Assembly (NCBI GenBank): GCA_920105625.2
Contig: OV050032.1
Location: forward strand, 115,614,542-115,678,541
DNA length: 64,000 bases
Direction: 5' to 3'
Source of the DNA: Clusia tigrina
Taxonomy: Eukaryota > Arthropoda > Insecta > Diptera > Clusiidae
The translations under genes were made by a program, and so were the position numbers. A model generated the notes under the pieces. It was not told where the DNA came from. It did not search any database and saw only the letters and a list, made by a program, of their open reading frames with translations. Position 1 is the first letter of the stretch. Every line of letters begins with the position of its first letter. This document shows, piece by piece, positions 1-12,293 of this stretch.

Positions 1-144
1 CGCTTGAAGTTTTATCAGTGTTTGATTTGGGACTCTAGGGTGGCATAGCTTTGGGACTCAAGCGTAGCATAGCTTAAATTGACAAGAGGGTCGAGCACTT
101 TATTGTTACAAAATTTCAAGGTTTTATGACGCTCCATTAAAAAG
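1..144 (+). repeat. Partial chimeric unit with an out-of-register join (11 bp long)
   Basis: Bases 1-54 follow the variant seen at 1321-1516 and 18368-18563 (cgcttgaag and the rare agggtggcatagc). At base 55 the sequence restarts at gactcaagcg, 24 bp out of register. It then lacks 13 bp between two copies of atagctt, giving catagcttaaattgac, before resuming the gagggtcgagcac variant. The net gain is 11 bp: the distance to the next ttgaag is 207, not 196. The matching place in the long right-hand copy (about 53980-54132) is an ordinary unit, so the join is private to this side. The unit is cut by the window edge. Confidence 0.85.
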
Positions 145-1124
145 TTACAAACATTTGTATGTTGCAAACTTTGATAGGTGTAGGACGTACCGTATAGAAG
201 TTAGGGCCATTTGAAGTTTTATCAGTGTTTGATTTGGGACTCTAGGGTAGCATATTATTGAGCGATAACTTAAATTGACAAGAGGCTCGGGTACTTCATT
301 GTTACAAAATATCAAGGTTTTATGACGCTCCAGTAAAAAGTTACAAACATTTGTATGTTGCAAACTTTGATAGGTGTAGGACGTACCGCATAGAAGTTAG
401 GGGCGTTTGAAGTTTTATCAGTGTTTGATTTGGGACTCTAGGGTAGCATAGCTTTGAGCGATGGCTTAAATTGACAAGAGGCTCGAGTACTTTATTTTTA
501 CAAAATTTCAAGGTTTTATGACGCTCCAGTAAAAATTTACAAGCATTTGAATGTTGCCAACTTTGATAGGTGTAGGACGTACCGTATAGAAGTTAGGGGC
601 GTTTGAAGTTTTATCAGTGTTTGATTTGGGACTCTAGGGTAGCATAGTTTTGAGCGATAGCTTAAATTGACAAGAGGCTCGAGTACTCTATTGTTACAAA
701 ATTTCATGGTTTTATGACGCTCCAGTAAAAAGTTACAAGCATTTGTATGTTGCAAACTTTGATAGGTGTAGGACGTACTGTATAGAAGTTAGGGCCATAT
801 GAAATTTTATCAGTGTTTGATTTGGGACTCTAGGGTAGCTTAGCTTTGAGCGATGGCTTAAATTGACAAGAGGCTCGAGTACTTTATTGTTACAAAATTT
901 CAAGGTTTTATGACGCTCCAGTAAAAAGTTACAAGCATTTGAATGTTGCCAACTTTGGTAGGTGTAGGACGTATCGTAAAGAAGTTAGGGGCGTTTGAAG
1001 TTTTATCAGTGTTTGATTTTTGACTCTAGGGTAGCATAACTTTGAGCGATGGCTTAAATTGACAAGAGGCTCGAGTACTTTATTGTTACAAAATTTCTAG
1101 GGTTTATGACGCTCCAGTAAAAAG
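145..1124 (+). repeat. Five satellite units of the flank family
   Basis: Units start at 145, 341, 537, 733 and 929, with types A, A, B, A, B. The first carries catattattgagcgataac, shared only with the unit at 54133. The third carries aaaaatttacaag at its join, shared with 54525. These shared private changes show that 145-842 and 54133-54830 are copies of one sequence, 53988 bp apart. A related but less similar stretch starts at 51389. Confidence 0.85.
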
Positions 1125-2495
1125 TTACAAGCATTTGAATGTTGCCAACTTTGACAAGTGTAGGACGTACCGTATAGAAGTTAGAGGCGTTTGAAGTTTT
1201 ATCAGTGTTTGATTTGGGACTCTAGGGTAGCATAGCTTTGAGCGATAATTTAAATTGACAAAAGGCTCGAGTACTTTATTGTTACAAAATTTCAAGGTTT
1301 TATGACGCTCCAGTAAAAAGTTACAAGCATTTGTATGTTGCAAACTTTGATAGGAGTAGGACGTACCGAAAAGAAGTTAGGGGCGCTTGAAGTTTTATCA
1401 GTGTTTGATTTGGGACTCTAGGGTGGCATAGCTTTGAGCGATGGCTTAAATTGAGAAGAGGCTCGAGTACTTTATTGTTACAAAATTTCAATTTTTTATG
1501 ACGCTCCAGTAAAAAGTTACAAGCATTTGTATGTTGCAAACTTTGATAGGTGTAGGACGTACCGTAAAGATGTTAGGGCCATTTGAAGTTTTATCAGTGT
1601 TTGATTTGGGACTCAAGGGTAGCATAGCTTTGACCGATAGCTTAAATTGACAAGAGGCTCGAGTACTTTATTGTTACAAAATTTCAAGGTTTTATGACGC
1701 TCCAGTAAAAAGTTACAAGCATTTGTATGTTGCAAACTTTGATAGGTGTAGGACGTACCGTAAAGAAGTTAGGGGCGTTTGAAGTTTTATCAGTGTTTGA
1801 TTTGGGACTCTAGGGTAGCATAGCTTTGAGCGATGGCTTAAATTGACAAGAGGCTCGAGTACTTCATTGTTACAAAATTTCATGGTTTTATGACGCTCCA
1901 GTAAAAAGTTCCAAGCATTTGTATGTTGCAAACTTTGATAGGTGTAGGACGTACCGTATAGAAGTTAGGGCCATATGAAATTTTATCAGTGTTTGATTTG
2001 GGACTCTAGAGTAGCATAGCTTTGAGCGATGGCTTAAATTGACAAGAGGCTCGAGTACTTTATTGTTACAAAATTTCCAGGTTTTATGACGCTCCAGTAA
2101 AAAGTTACAAGCATTTGAATGTTGCCAACTTTGGTAGGTGTAGGACGTACCGTAAAGAAGTTAGGGGCGTTTGAAGTTTTATCAGTGTTTGATTTAGGAC
2201 TCTAGGGTAGCATAGCTTTGAGCGATGGCTTAAATTGACAAGAGGCTCGAGTACTTTATTGTTACAAACTTTCAAGGTTTTATGACGCTCCAGTAAAATG
2301 TTACAAGCATTTGTATGTTGCAAACTTTGATAGGTGTAGGACGTACCGTATAGAAGTTAGGGGCGTTTGAAGTTTATCAGTGTTTGATTTGGGACTCAAG
2401 CGTAGCATAGCTTTGAGCGATAGCTGAGATTGACAAGAGGCTCGAGTACTTTATTGTTACAAAATTTCAAGGTTTTAGGACGCTCCAGTAAAAAG
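1125..2495 (+). repeat. Compressed 7-unit copy of the H10 higher-order repeat
   Basis: Its 1371 bp hold seven units in the order B A A A A B A. The full 10-unit copy at 8376 is recognisable with units missing. The unit at 1713 looks like a hybrid: its first part (cgtaaagaag, ggggcg) matches the fourth H10 unit, and its last part (tttcatgg, aaaaagttccaagc) matches the sixth. Two units were therefore lost by in-phase exchange. The single-T loss that marks H10, gaagtttatcag, is present at 2369-2380. The variant tagctgagattgac at about 2422 is private to this copy. Confidence 0.75.
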
Positions 2496-4454
2496 TTACA
2501 AGCATTTGAATGTTGCCAACTTTGACAAGTGTAGGACGTACCGTATAGAAGTTAGGGGCGTTTGAAGTTTTATCAGTGTTTGATTTGGGACTCTAGGGTA
2601 GCATAGCTTTGAGCGATAACTTAAATTGACAAGAGGCTCGAGTACTTTATGGTTAAAAAATTTCAAGGTTTTATGACGCTCCAGTAAAAAGTTACAAGCA
2701 TTTGTATGTTGCAAACTTTGATAGGTGTAGGACGTACCGTATAGAAGTTAGGGCCATTTGAAGTTTTATCATTGTTTGATTTGGGACTCAAGGGTAGCAT
2801 AGCTTTGAGCGATAGCTTAAATTGACAAGAGGCTCGGGTACTTCATTGTTACAAAATTTCAAGGTTTTATGACGTTCCAGTAAAAAGTTACAAGCATTTG
2901 TATGTTGCACACTTTGATCGGTGTAGGACGTACCGTATAGAAGTTTGGGCCATTTGAAGTTTTATAAGTGTTTGATTTGGGACTCTAGGGTAGCATAGTT
3001 TTGAGCGATGGCGTAAATTGACAAGAGGCTCTAGTACTTTATTGTTACAAAATTTCAAGGTTTTATGACGCTCCAGTAAAAAGTTACAAGCATTTGTATG
3101 TTGCAAACTTTGATAGGTGTAGGACGTACCGTAAAGAAGTTAGGGGCGTTTGAAGTTTTATCAGTGTTTGATTTGGGACTCTAGGGTAGCATAGCTTTGA
3201 GCGATGGCTTAAATTGACAAGAGGCTCGAGTACTTCATTGTTACAAAATTTCAAGGTTTTATGACGCTCCAGTAAAAAGTTACAAGCATTTGTATGTTGC
3301 AAACTTTGATAGGTGTAGGACGTACCGTATAGAAGTTAGGGCCATTTGAAGTTTTATCAGTGTTTGATTTGGGACTCTAGGGTAGCATAGTTTTGAGCGA
3401 TGGCGTAAATTGACAAGAGGCTCGAGTACTTTATTGTTACAAAATTTCAAGGTTTTATGACGCTCCAGTAAAAAGTTACAAGCATTTGTATGTTGCAATC
3501 TTTGATAGGTGTAGGACGTACCGTATAGAAGTTAGGGGCGTTCGAAGTTTTATCAGTGTTTGATTTGGGACTCTAGGGTAGCATAGTTTTGAGCGATAGC
3601 TTAAATTGACAAGAGGCTCGAGTACTTTATTGTTACAAAATTTAATGGTTTTATGACGCTCCAGTAAAAAGTTCCAAGCATTTGTATGTTGCAAACTTTG
3701 ATAGGTGTAGGACGTACCGTATAGAAGTTAGGGCCATATGAAATTTTATCAGTGTTTGATTTGGGACTCTAGGGTAGCATAGCTTTGAGCGATGGCTTAA
3801 ATTGACAAGAGGCTCGAGTACTTTATTGTTACAAAATTTCCAGGTTTTATGACGCTCCAGTAAAAAGTTACAAGCATTTGAATGTTGCCAACTTTGGTAG
3901 GTGTAGGACGTACCGTAAAGAAGTTAGGGGCGTTTGAAGTTTTATCAGTGTTTGATTTAGGACTCTAGGGTAGCATAGCTTTGAGCGATGGCTTAAATTG
4001 ACAAGAGGCTCGAGTACTTTATTGTTACAAACTTTCAAGGTTTTATGACGCTCCAGTAAAATGTTACAAGCATTTGTATGTTGCAAACTTTGATAGGTGT
4101 AGGACGTACCATATAGAAATTAGGGGCGTTTGAAGTTTATCAGTGTTTCATTTGGGACTCAAGCGTAGCATAGCTTTGAGCGATAGCTTAAATTGACAAG
4201 AGGGTCGAGCACTTTATTGTTACACAATTTCAAGGTTTTATGACGCTCCATTAAAACGATACAAGCATTTGTATGTTGCAAACTTTGATAGGTGTAGGAC
4301 GTACCGTATAGAAGTTAGGGCCATTTGAAGTTTTATCAGTGTTTGATTTGGGACTCAAGGGTAGCATAGCTTTGAGCGATAGCTTAAATTGACAAGAGGC
4401 TCGAGCACTTTATTGTTACAAAATTTCAAGGTTTTAGGACGCTCCAGTAAAAAG
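2496..4454 (+). repeat. H10 higher-order repeat copy, 10 units, 1959 bp
   Basis: The unit order is B A A A A A A B A A. It is 1959 rather than 1960 bp because of the one-base loss in gaagtttatcag at 4132. Its third unit has the gatcgg, agtttgggcc, ttataagtg variant set, which places it with the copies at 12294 and 55504 rather than those at 8376 and 10335. Offsets are 9798 bp to 12294 and 53008 bp to 55504. The unit at 4259 carries ttaaaacgatac, shared with 57,267 in the right-hand copy. Confidence 0.85.
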
Positions 4455-7400
4455 TTACAAGCATTTGAATGTTGCCAACTTTGACAAGTGTAGGACGTAC
4501 CGTATAGAAGTTAGGGGCGTTTGAAGTTTTATCAGTGTTTGATTTGGGACTCTAGGGTAGCATAGCTTTGAGCGATAACTTAAATTGACAAGAGGCTCGA
4601 GTACTTTATGGTTACAAAAATTCAAGGTTTTATGACGCTCCAGTAAAAAGTTACAAGCATTTGTATGTTGCAAACTTTGATAGGTGTAGGACGTACCGTA
4701 TAGAAGTTAGGGCCATTTGAAGTTTTATTAGTGTTTGATTTGGGACTCAAGGGTAGCATAGCTTTGAGCGATAGCTTAAATTGACAAGAGGCTCGGGTAC
4801 TTTATTGTTACAAAATTTCAAGTTTTTATGACGTTCCAGTAAAAAGTTACAAGCATTTGTATGTTGCAAACTTTGATCGGTGTAGGACGTACCGTATAGA
4901 AATTTGGGCCATTTGAAGTTTTATAAGTGTTTGATTTGGGACTCTAGGGTAGCATAGTTTTGAGCGATGGTGTAAATTGACAAGAGGCTCGAGTACTTTA
5001 TTGTTACAAAATTTCAAGGTTTTATGACGCTCCAGTAAAAAGTTACAAACATTTGTATGTTGCAAACTTTGATAGGTGTAGGACGTACCGTATAGAAGTT
5101 AGGGCCATTTGAAGTTTTATCAGTGTTTGATTTGGGACTCAAGGGTAGCATAGCTTTGAGCGATAGCTTAAATTGACAAGAGGCTCGGGTACTTCATTGT
5201 TACAAAATTTCAAGGTTTTTTGACATTCCAGTAAAAAGTTACAAGCATTTGTATGTTGCAAACTTTGATCGGTGTAGGACGTACCGTATAGAAGTTTGGG
5301 CCATTTGAAGTTTTATAAGTGTTTGATTTGGGACTCTAGGGTAGCATAGTTTTGAGCGATGGCGTAAATTGACAAGAGGCTCGAGTACTTTATTGTTACA
5401 AAATTTCAAGGTTTTATGACGCTCCAGTAAATAGTTACAAGCATTTGTATGTTGCAAACTTTGATAGGTGTAGGACGTACCGTATAGAAGTTAGGGCCAT
5501 TTGAAGTTTTATCAGTGTTTGATTTGGGACTCTAGGGTAGCATAGCTTTGAGCGATAGCTTAAATTGACAAGAGGCTCGGGTACTTCATTGTTACAAAAT
5601 TTCAAGGTTTTATGACGCTCCAGTAAAAAGTTACAAGCATTTGTATGTTGCAAACTTTGTTAGGTGTAGGACGTACCGTAAAGAAGTTAGGGGGCGTTTG
5701 AAGTTTTATCAGTGTTTGATTTGGGACTCTAGGGTAGCATAGCTTTGAGCGATGGCTTAAATTGACAAGAGGCTCGGGTACTTCATTGTTACAAAATATC
5801 AAGGTTTTATGACGCTCCAGTAAAAAGTTACAAGCATTTGTATGTTGCAAACTTTGATAGGTGTAGGACGTACCGTAAAGAAGTTAGGGGCGTTTGAAGC
5901 TTTATCAGTGTTTGATTTGGGACTCTAGGGTAGCATAGCTTTGAGCGATGGCTTAAATTGACAAGAGGCTCGAGTACTTTATTTTTACAAAATTTCAAGG
6001 TTTTATGGCGCTCCAGTAAAAAGTTACAAGCATTTGAATGTTGCCAACTTTGATAGGTGTAGGACGTACCGTATAGAAGTTAGGGGCGTTTGAAGTTTTA
6101 TCAGTGTTTGATTTGGGACTCTAGGGTAGCATAGTTTTGAGCGATAGCTTAAATTGACAAGAGGCTCGAGTACTCTATTGTTACAAAATTTCATGGTTTT
6201 ATGACGCTCCAGTAAAAAGTTACAAGCATTTGTATGTTGCAAACTTGGATAGGTGTAGGACGTACCGTATAGAAGTTAGGGCCATATGAAATTTTATCAG
6301 TGTTTGATTTGGGACTCTAGGGTAGCTTAGCTTTGAGCGATGGCTTAAATTGACAAGAGGCTCGAGTTCTTTATTGTTACAAAATTTCAAGGTTTTATGA
6401 CGCTCCAGTAAAAAGTTACAAGCATTTGAATGTTGCCAACTTTGGTAGGTGTAGGACGTACCGTAAAGAAGTTAGGGGCGTTTGAAGTTTTATCAGTGTT
6501 TGATTTGGGACTCTAGGGTAGCATCGCTTTGAGCGATGGCTTAAATTTACAAGAGGCTCGAGTACTTTATTGTTACAAAATTTCTAGGGTTTATGACGCT
6601 CCAGTAAAATGTTACAAGCATTTGTATGTTGCAAACTTTGATAGGTGTAGGACGTACCGTATAGAAGTTAGGGGCGTTTGAAATTTTATCAGTGTTTGAT
6701 TTGGGACTCAAGCGTAGCATAGCTTTGAGCGATAGCTTAAATTGACAAGAGGGTCGAGCACTTTATTGTTACAAAATTTCAAGGTTTTATGACGCTCCAT
6801 TAAAAAGTTACAAGCATTTGTATGTTGCAAACTTTGATAGGTGTAGGACGTACCGTATAGAAGTTAGGGCCATTTGAAGTTTTATCAGTGTTTGATTTGG
6901 GACTCTAGGGTAGCATAGCTTTGAGCGATGTCTTAGTTTGACAAGAGGCTCGAGTACTTTATTGTTACAAAATTTCAAGGTTTTAGGACGCTCCAGTAAA
7001 AAGTTACAAGCATTTGAATGTTGCCAACTTTGACAAGTGTAGGACGTACCGTATAGAAGTTAGGGGCGTTTGAAGTTTTATCAGTGTTTGATTTGGGACT
7101 CTAGGGTAGCATAGCTTTGAGCGATAATTTAAATTGACAAGAGGCTCGAGTACTTTATGGTTACAAAATTTCAAGGTTTTATGACGCTCCAGTAAAAAGT
7201 TACAAGCATTTGTATGTTGCAAAGTTTGATAGGTGTAGGACGTACCGTATAGAAGTTAGGGCCATTTGAAGTTTCATCAGTGTTTGATTTGGGACTCAAG
7301 GGTAGCATAGCTTTGAGCGATAGCTTAAATTGACAAGAGGCTCGGGTACTGTATTGTTACAAAATTTCAAGTTTTTATGACGTTCCAGTAAAAAGTTACA

Positions 7401-8375
7401 AGCATTTGTATGTTGCAAACTTTGATCGGTGTAGGACGTACCGTATAGAAATTTGGGCCATTTGAAGTTTTATAAGTGTTTGATTTTTGACTCAAGCGTA
7501 TCATAGCTTTGAGCGATAGCTTAAATTGACAAGAGGCTCGAGTACTCTATTGTTACAAAATTTCATGGTTTTATGACGCTCCAGTAAAAAGTTACAAGCA
7601 TTTGTATGTTGCAAACTTTGATAGGTGTAGGACGTACCGTATAGAAGTTAGGGCCATATGAAATTTTATCAGTGTTTGATTTGGGACTCTAGGGTAGCTT
7701 AGCTTTGAGCGATGGCTTAAATTGACAAGAGGCTCGAGTACTTTATTGTTACAAAATTTCAAGGTTTTATGACGCTCCAGTAAAAAGTTACAAGCATTTG
7801 AATGTTGCCAACTTTGGTAGGTGTAGGACGTACCGTAAAGAAGTTAGGGGCGTTTGAAGTTTTATCAGTGTTTGATTTGGGACTCTAGGGTAGCATAACT
7901 TTGAGCGATGGCTTAAATTGACAAGAGGCTCGAGTACTTTATTGTTACAAAATTTCTAGGGTTTATGACGCTCCAGTAAAATGTTACAAGCATCTGTATG
8001 TTGCAAACTTTGATAGGTGTAGGACGTACCGTATAGAAGTTAGGGGCGTTTGAAGTTTTATCAGTGTTTGATTTGGGACTCAAGCGTAGCATAGCTTTGA
8101 GCGATAGCTTAAATTGACAAGAGGGTCGAGCACTTTATTGTTACAAAATTTCAAGGTTTTATGACGCTCCATTAAAAAGTTACAAGCATTTGTATGTTGC
8201 AAACTTTGATAGGTGTAGGACGTACCGTATAGAAGTTAGGGCCATTTGAAGTTTTATCAGTGTTTGATTTTTGACTCTAGGGTAGCATAGCTTTGAGCGA
8301 TGGCTTAGATTGACAAGAGGCTCGAGTACTTTATTGTTACAAAATTTTAAGGTTTTAGGACGCTCCAGTAAAAAG
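4455..8375 (+). repeat. Twenty-unit mixed block linking H10 copies
   Basis: Its 3921 bp are 20 units plus one inserted G (five Gs at about 5690-5694). It opens like an H10 copy (B, A, then gatcgg-type units at 4847 and 5239). It then passes into a pattern with types B A B A A near 6024-6808 and again near 7592-8180, where cttagctttg, tttctagggtttatg and gagggtcgagcac recur in the same order. The second occurrence lies 1372 bp (seven units) after the first. Counterparts lie at 14253-18171 and 57463-61578. Confidence 0.75.
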
Positions 8376-10334
8376 TTACAAGCATTTGAATGTTGCCAAC
8401 TTTGACAAGTGTAGGACGTACCGTATAGAAGTTAGGGGCGTTTGAAGTTTTATCAGTGTTTGATTTGGGACTCTAGGGTAGCATAGCTTTGAGCGATAAT
8501 TTAAATTGACAAGAGGCTCGAGTACTTTATTGTTACAAAATTTCAAGGTTTTATGACGCTCCAGTAAAAAGTTACAAGCATTTGTATGTTGCAAACTTTG
8601 ATAGGAGTAGGACGTACCGAAAAGAAGTTAGGGGCGTTTGAAGTTTTATCAGTGTTTGATTTGGGACTCAATGGTAGCATAGCTTTGAGCGATGGCTTAA
8701 ATTGAGAAGAGGCTCGAGTACTTTATTGTTACAAAATTTCAATTTTTTATGACGCTCCAGTAAAAAGTTACAAGCATTTGTATGTTGCAAACTTTGATAG
8801 GTGTAGGACGTACCGTAAAGATGTTAGGGCCATTTGAAGTTTTATCAGTGTTTGATTTGGGACTCAAGGGTAGCATAGCTTTGACCGATAGCTTAAATTG
8901 ACAAGAGGCTCGAGTACTTTATTGTTACAAAATTTCAAGGTTTTATGACGCTCCAGTAAAAAGTTACAAGCATTTGTATGTTGCAAACTTTGATAGGTGT
9001 AGGACGTACCGTAAAGAAGTTAGGGGCGTTTGAAGTTTTATCAGTGTTTGATTTGGGACTCTAGGGTAGCTTAGCTTTGAGCGATGGCTTAAATTGACAA
9101 GAGGCTCGAGTACTTTATTGTTACAAAATTTCAAGGTTTTATGACGCTCCAGTAAAAAGTTACAAGCATTTGTATGTTGCAAACTTTGATAGGTGTAGGA
9201 CGTACCGTATAGAAGTTAGGGCCATTTGAAGTTTTATCAGTGTTTGATTTGGGACTCTAGGGTAGCATAGTTTTGAGCGATGGCGTAAATTGACAAGAGG
9301 CTCGAGTACTTTATTGTTACAAAATTTCAAGGTTTTATGACGCTCCAGTAAAAAGTTACAAGCATTTGTATGTTGCAAACTTTGATAGGTGTAGGACGTA
9401 CCGTATAGAAGTTAGGGGCGTTCGAAGTTTTATCAGTGTTTGATTTGGGACTCTAGGGTAGCATAGTTTTGAGCGATAGCTTAAATTGACAAGAGGCTCG
9501 AGTACTTTATTGTTACAAAATTTCATGGTTTTATGACGCTCCAGTAAAAAGTTCCAAGCATTTGTATGTTGCAAACTTTGATAGGTGTAGGACGTACCGT
9601 ATAGAAGTTAGGGCCATATGAAATTTTATCAGTGTTTGATTTGGGACTCTAGGGTAGCATAGCTTTGAGCGATGGCTTAAATTGACAAGAGGCTCGAGTA
9701 CTTTATTGTTACAAAATTTCCAGGTTTTATGACGCTCCAGTAAAAAGTTACAAGCATTTGAATGTTGCCAACTTTGGTAGGTGTAGGACGTACCGTAAAG
9801 AAGTTAGGGGCGTTTGAAGTTTTATCAGTGTTTGATTTAGGACTCTAGGGTAGCATAGCTTTGAGCGATGGCTTAAATTGACAAGAGGCTCGAGTACTTT
9901 ATTGTTACAAACTTTCAAGGTTTTATGACGCTCCAGTAAAATGTTACAAGCATTTGTATGTTGCAAACTTTGATAGGTGTAGGACGTACCGTATAGAAGT
10001 TAGGGGCGTTTGAAGTTTATCAGTGTTTGATTTGGGACTCAAGCGTAGCGTAGCTTTGAGCGATAGCTTAAATTGACAAGAGGGTCGAGCACTTTATTGT
10101 TACAAAATTTCAAAGTTTTATGACGCTCCATTAAAAAGTTACAAGCATTTGTATGCTGCAAACTTTGATAGGTGTAGGACGTACCGTATAGAAGTTAGGG
10201 CCATTTGAAGTTTTATCAGTGTTTGATTTTTGACTCTAGGGTAGCATAGCTTTGAGCGATGGCTTAGATTGACAAGAGGCTCGAGTACTTTATTGTTACA
10301 AAATTTTAAGGTTTTAGGACGCTCCAGTAAAAAG
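8376..10334 (+). repeat. H10 copy 1 of a three-copy tandem run
   Basis: Ten units in 1959 bp, with type B units at 8376 and 9748 and the one-base loss at 10012. Diagnostic variants in order are gacaagtg at the start, accgaaaagaag at about 8616, tttcaattttttatg at about 8740, tttgaccgatagc at about 8880, aaaagttccaagc at about 9550, and gatttaggactc at about 9835. The next copy repeats these at +1959 with very few differences. The counterpart in the right-hand long copy is 61579-63537. Confidence 0.92.
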
Positions 10335-12293
10335 TTACAAGCATTTGAATGTTGCCAACTTTGACAAGTGTAGGACGTACCGTATAGAAGTTAGGGGCGT
10401 TTGAAGTTTTATCAGTGTTTGATTTGGGACTCTAGGGTAGCATAGCTTTGAGCGATAATTTAAATTGACAAGAGGCTCGAGTACTTTATTGTTACAAAAT
10501 TTCAAGGTTTTATGACGCTCCAGTAAAAAGTTACAAGCATTTGTATGTTGCAAACTTTGATAGGAGTAGGACGTACCGAAAAGAAGTTAGGGGCGTTTGA
10601 AGTTTTATCAGTGTTTGATTTGGGACTCAATGGTAGCATAGCTTTGAGCGATGGCTTAAATTGAGAAGAGGCTCGAGTACTTTATTGTTACAAAATTTCA
10701 ATTTTTTATGACGCTCCAGTAAAAAGTTACAAGCATTTGTATGTTGCAAACTTTGATAGGTGTAGGACGTACCGTAAAGATGTTAGGGCCATTTGAAGTT
10801 TTATCAGTGTTTGATTTGGGACTCAAGGGTAGCATAGCTTTGACCGATAGCTTAAATTGACAAGAGGCTCGAGTACTTTATTGTTACAAAATTTCAAGGT
10901 TTTATGACGCTCCAGTAAAAAGTTACAAGCATTTGTATGTTGCAAACTTTGATAGGTGTAGGACGTACCGTAAAGAAGTTAGGGGCGTTTGAAGTTTTAT
11001 CAGTGTTTGATTTGGGACTCTAGGGTAGCTTAGCTTTGAGCGATGGCTTAAATTGACAAGAGGCTCGAGTACTTCATTGTTACAAAATTTCCAGGTTTTA
11101 TGACGCTCCAGTAAAAAGTTACAAGCATTTGTATGTTGCAAACTTTGATAGGTGTAGGACGTACCGTATAGAAGTTAGGGCCATTTGAAGTTTTATCAGT
11201 GTTTGATTTGGGACTCTAGGGTAGCATAGTTTTGAGCGATGGCGTAAATTGACAAGAGGCTCGAGTACTTTATTGTTACAAAATTTCAAGGTTTTATGAC
11301 GCTCCAGTAAAAAGTTACAAGCATTTGTATGTTGCAAACTTTGATAGGTGTAGGACGTACCGTATAGAAGCTAGGGGCGTTCGAAGTTTTATCAGTGTTT
11401 GATTTGGGACTCTAGGGTAGCATAGTTTTGAGCGATAGCTTAAATTGACAAGAGGCTCGAGTACTTTATTGTTACAAAATTTCATGGTTTTATGACGCTC
11501 CAGTAAAAAGTTCCAAGCATTTGTATGTTGCAAACTTTGATAGGTGTAGGACGTACCGTATAGAAGTTAGGGCCATATGAAATTTTATCAGTGTTTGATT
11601 TGGGACTCTAGGGTAGCATAGCTTTGAGCGATGGCTTAAATTGACAAGAGGCTCGAGTACTTTATTGTTACAAAATTTCCAGGTTTTATGACGCTCCAGT
11701 AAAAAGTTACAAGCATTTGAATGTTGCCAACTTTGGTAGGTGTAGGACGTACCGTAAAGAAGTTAGGGGCGTTTGAAGTTTTATCAGTGTTTGATTTAGG
11801 ACTCTAGGGTAGCATAGCTTTGAGCGATGGCTTAAATTGACAAGAGGCTCGAGTACTTTATTGTTACAAACTTTCAAGGTTTTATGACGCTCCAGTAAAA
11901 TGTTACAAGCATTTGTATGTTGCAAACTTTGATAGGTGTAGGACGTACCGTATAGAAGTTAGGGGCGTTTGAAGTTTATCAGTGTTTGATTTGGGACTCA
12001 AGCGTAGCGTAGCTTTGAGCGATAGCTTAAATTGACAAGAGGGTCGAGCACTTTATTGTTACAAAATTTCAAAGTTTTATGACGCTCCATTAAAAAGTTA
12101 CAAGCATTTGTATGCTGCAAACTTTGATAGGTGTAGGACGTACCGTATAGAAGTTAGGGCCATTTGAAGTTTTATCAGTGTTTGATTTGGGACTCAAGGG
12201 TAGCATAGCTTTGAGCGATAGCTTAAATTGACAAGAGGCTCGAGTACTTTATTGTTACAAAATTTCAAGGTTTTAGGACGCTCCAGTAAAAAG
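10335..12293 (+). repeat. H10 copy 2 of the tandem run
   Basis: A near-exact repeat of the preceding 1959 bp. It shares even rare changes such as gcgtagcgtagc (about 10044 and 12003) and tgtatgctgc (about 10151 and 12110). Differences are single bases, for example tttccagg against tttcaagg near 11091 and aagctagggg near 11369. The similarity points to recent duplication or conversion between the two copies. Confidence 0.92.
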
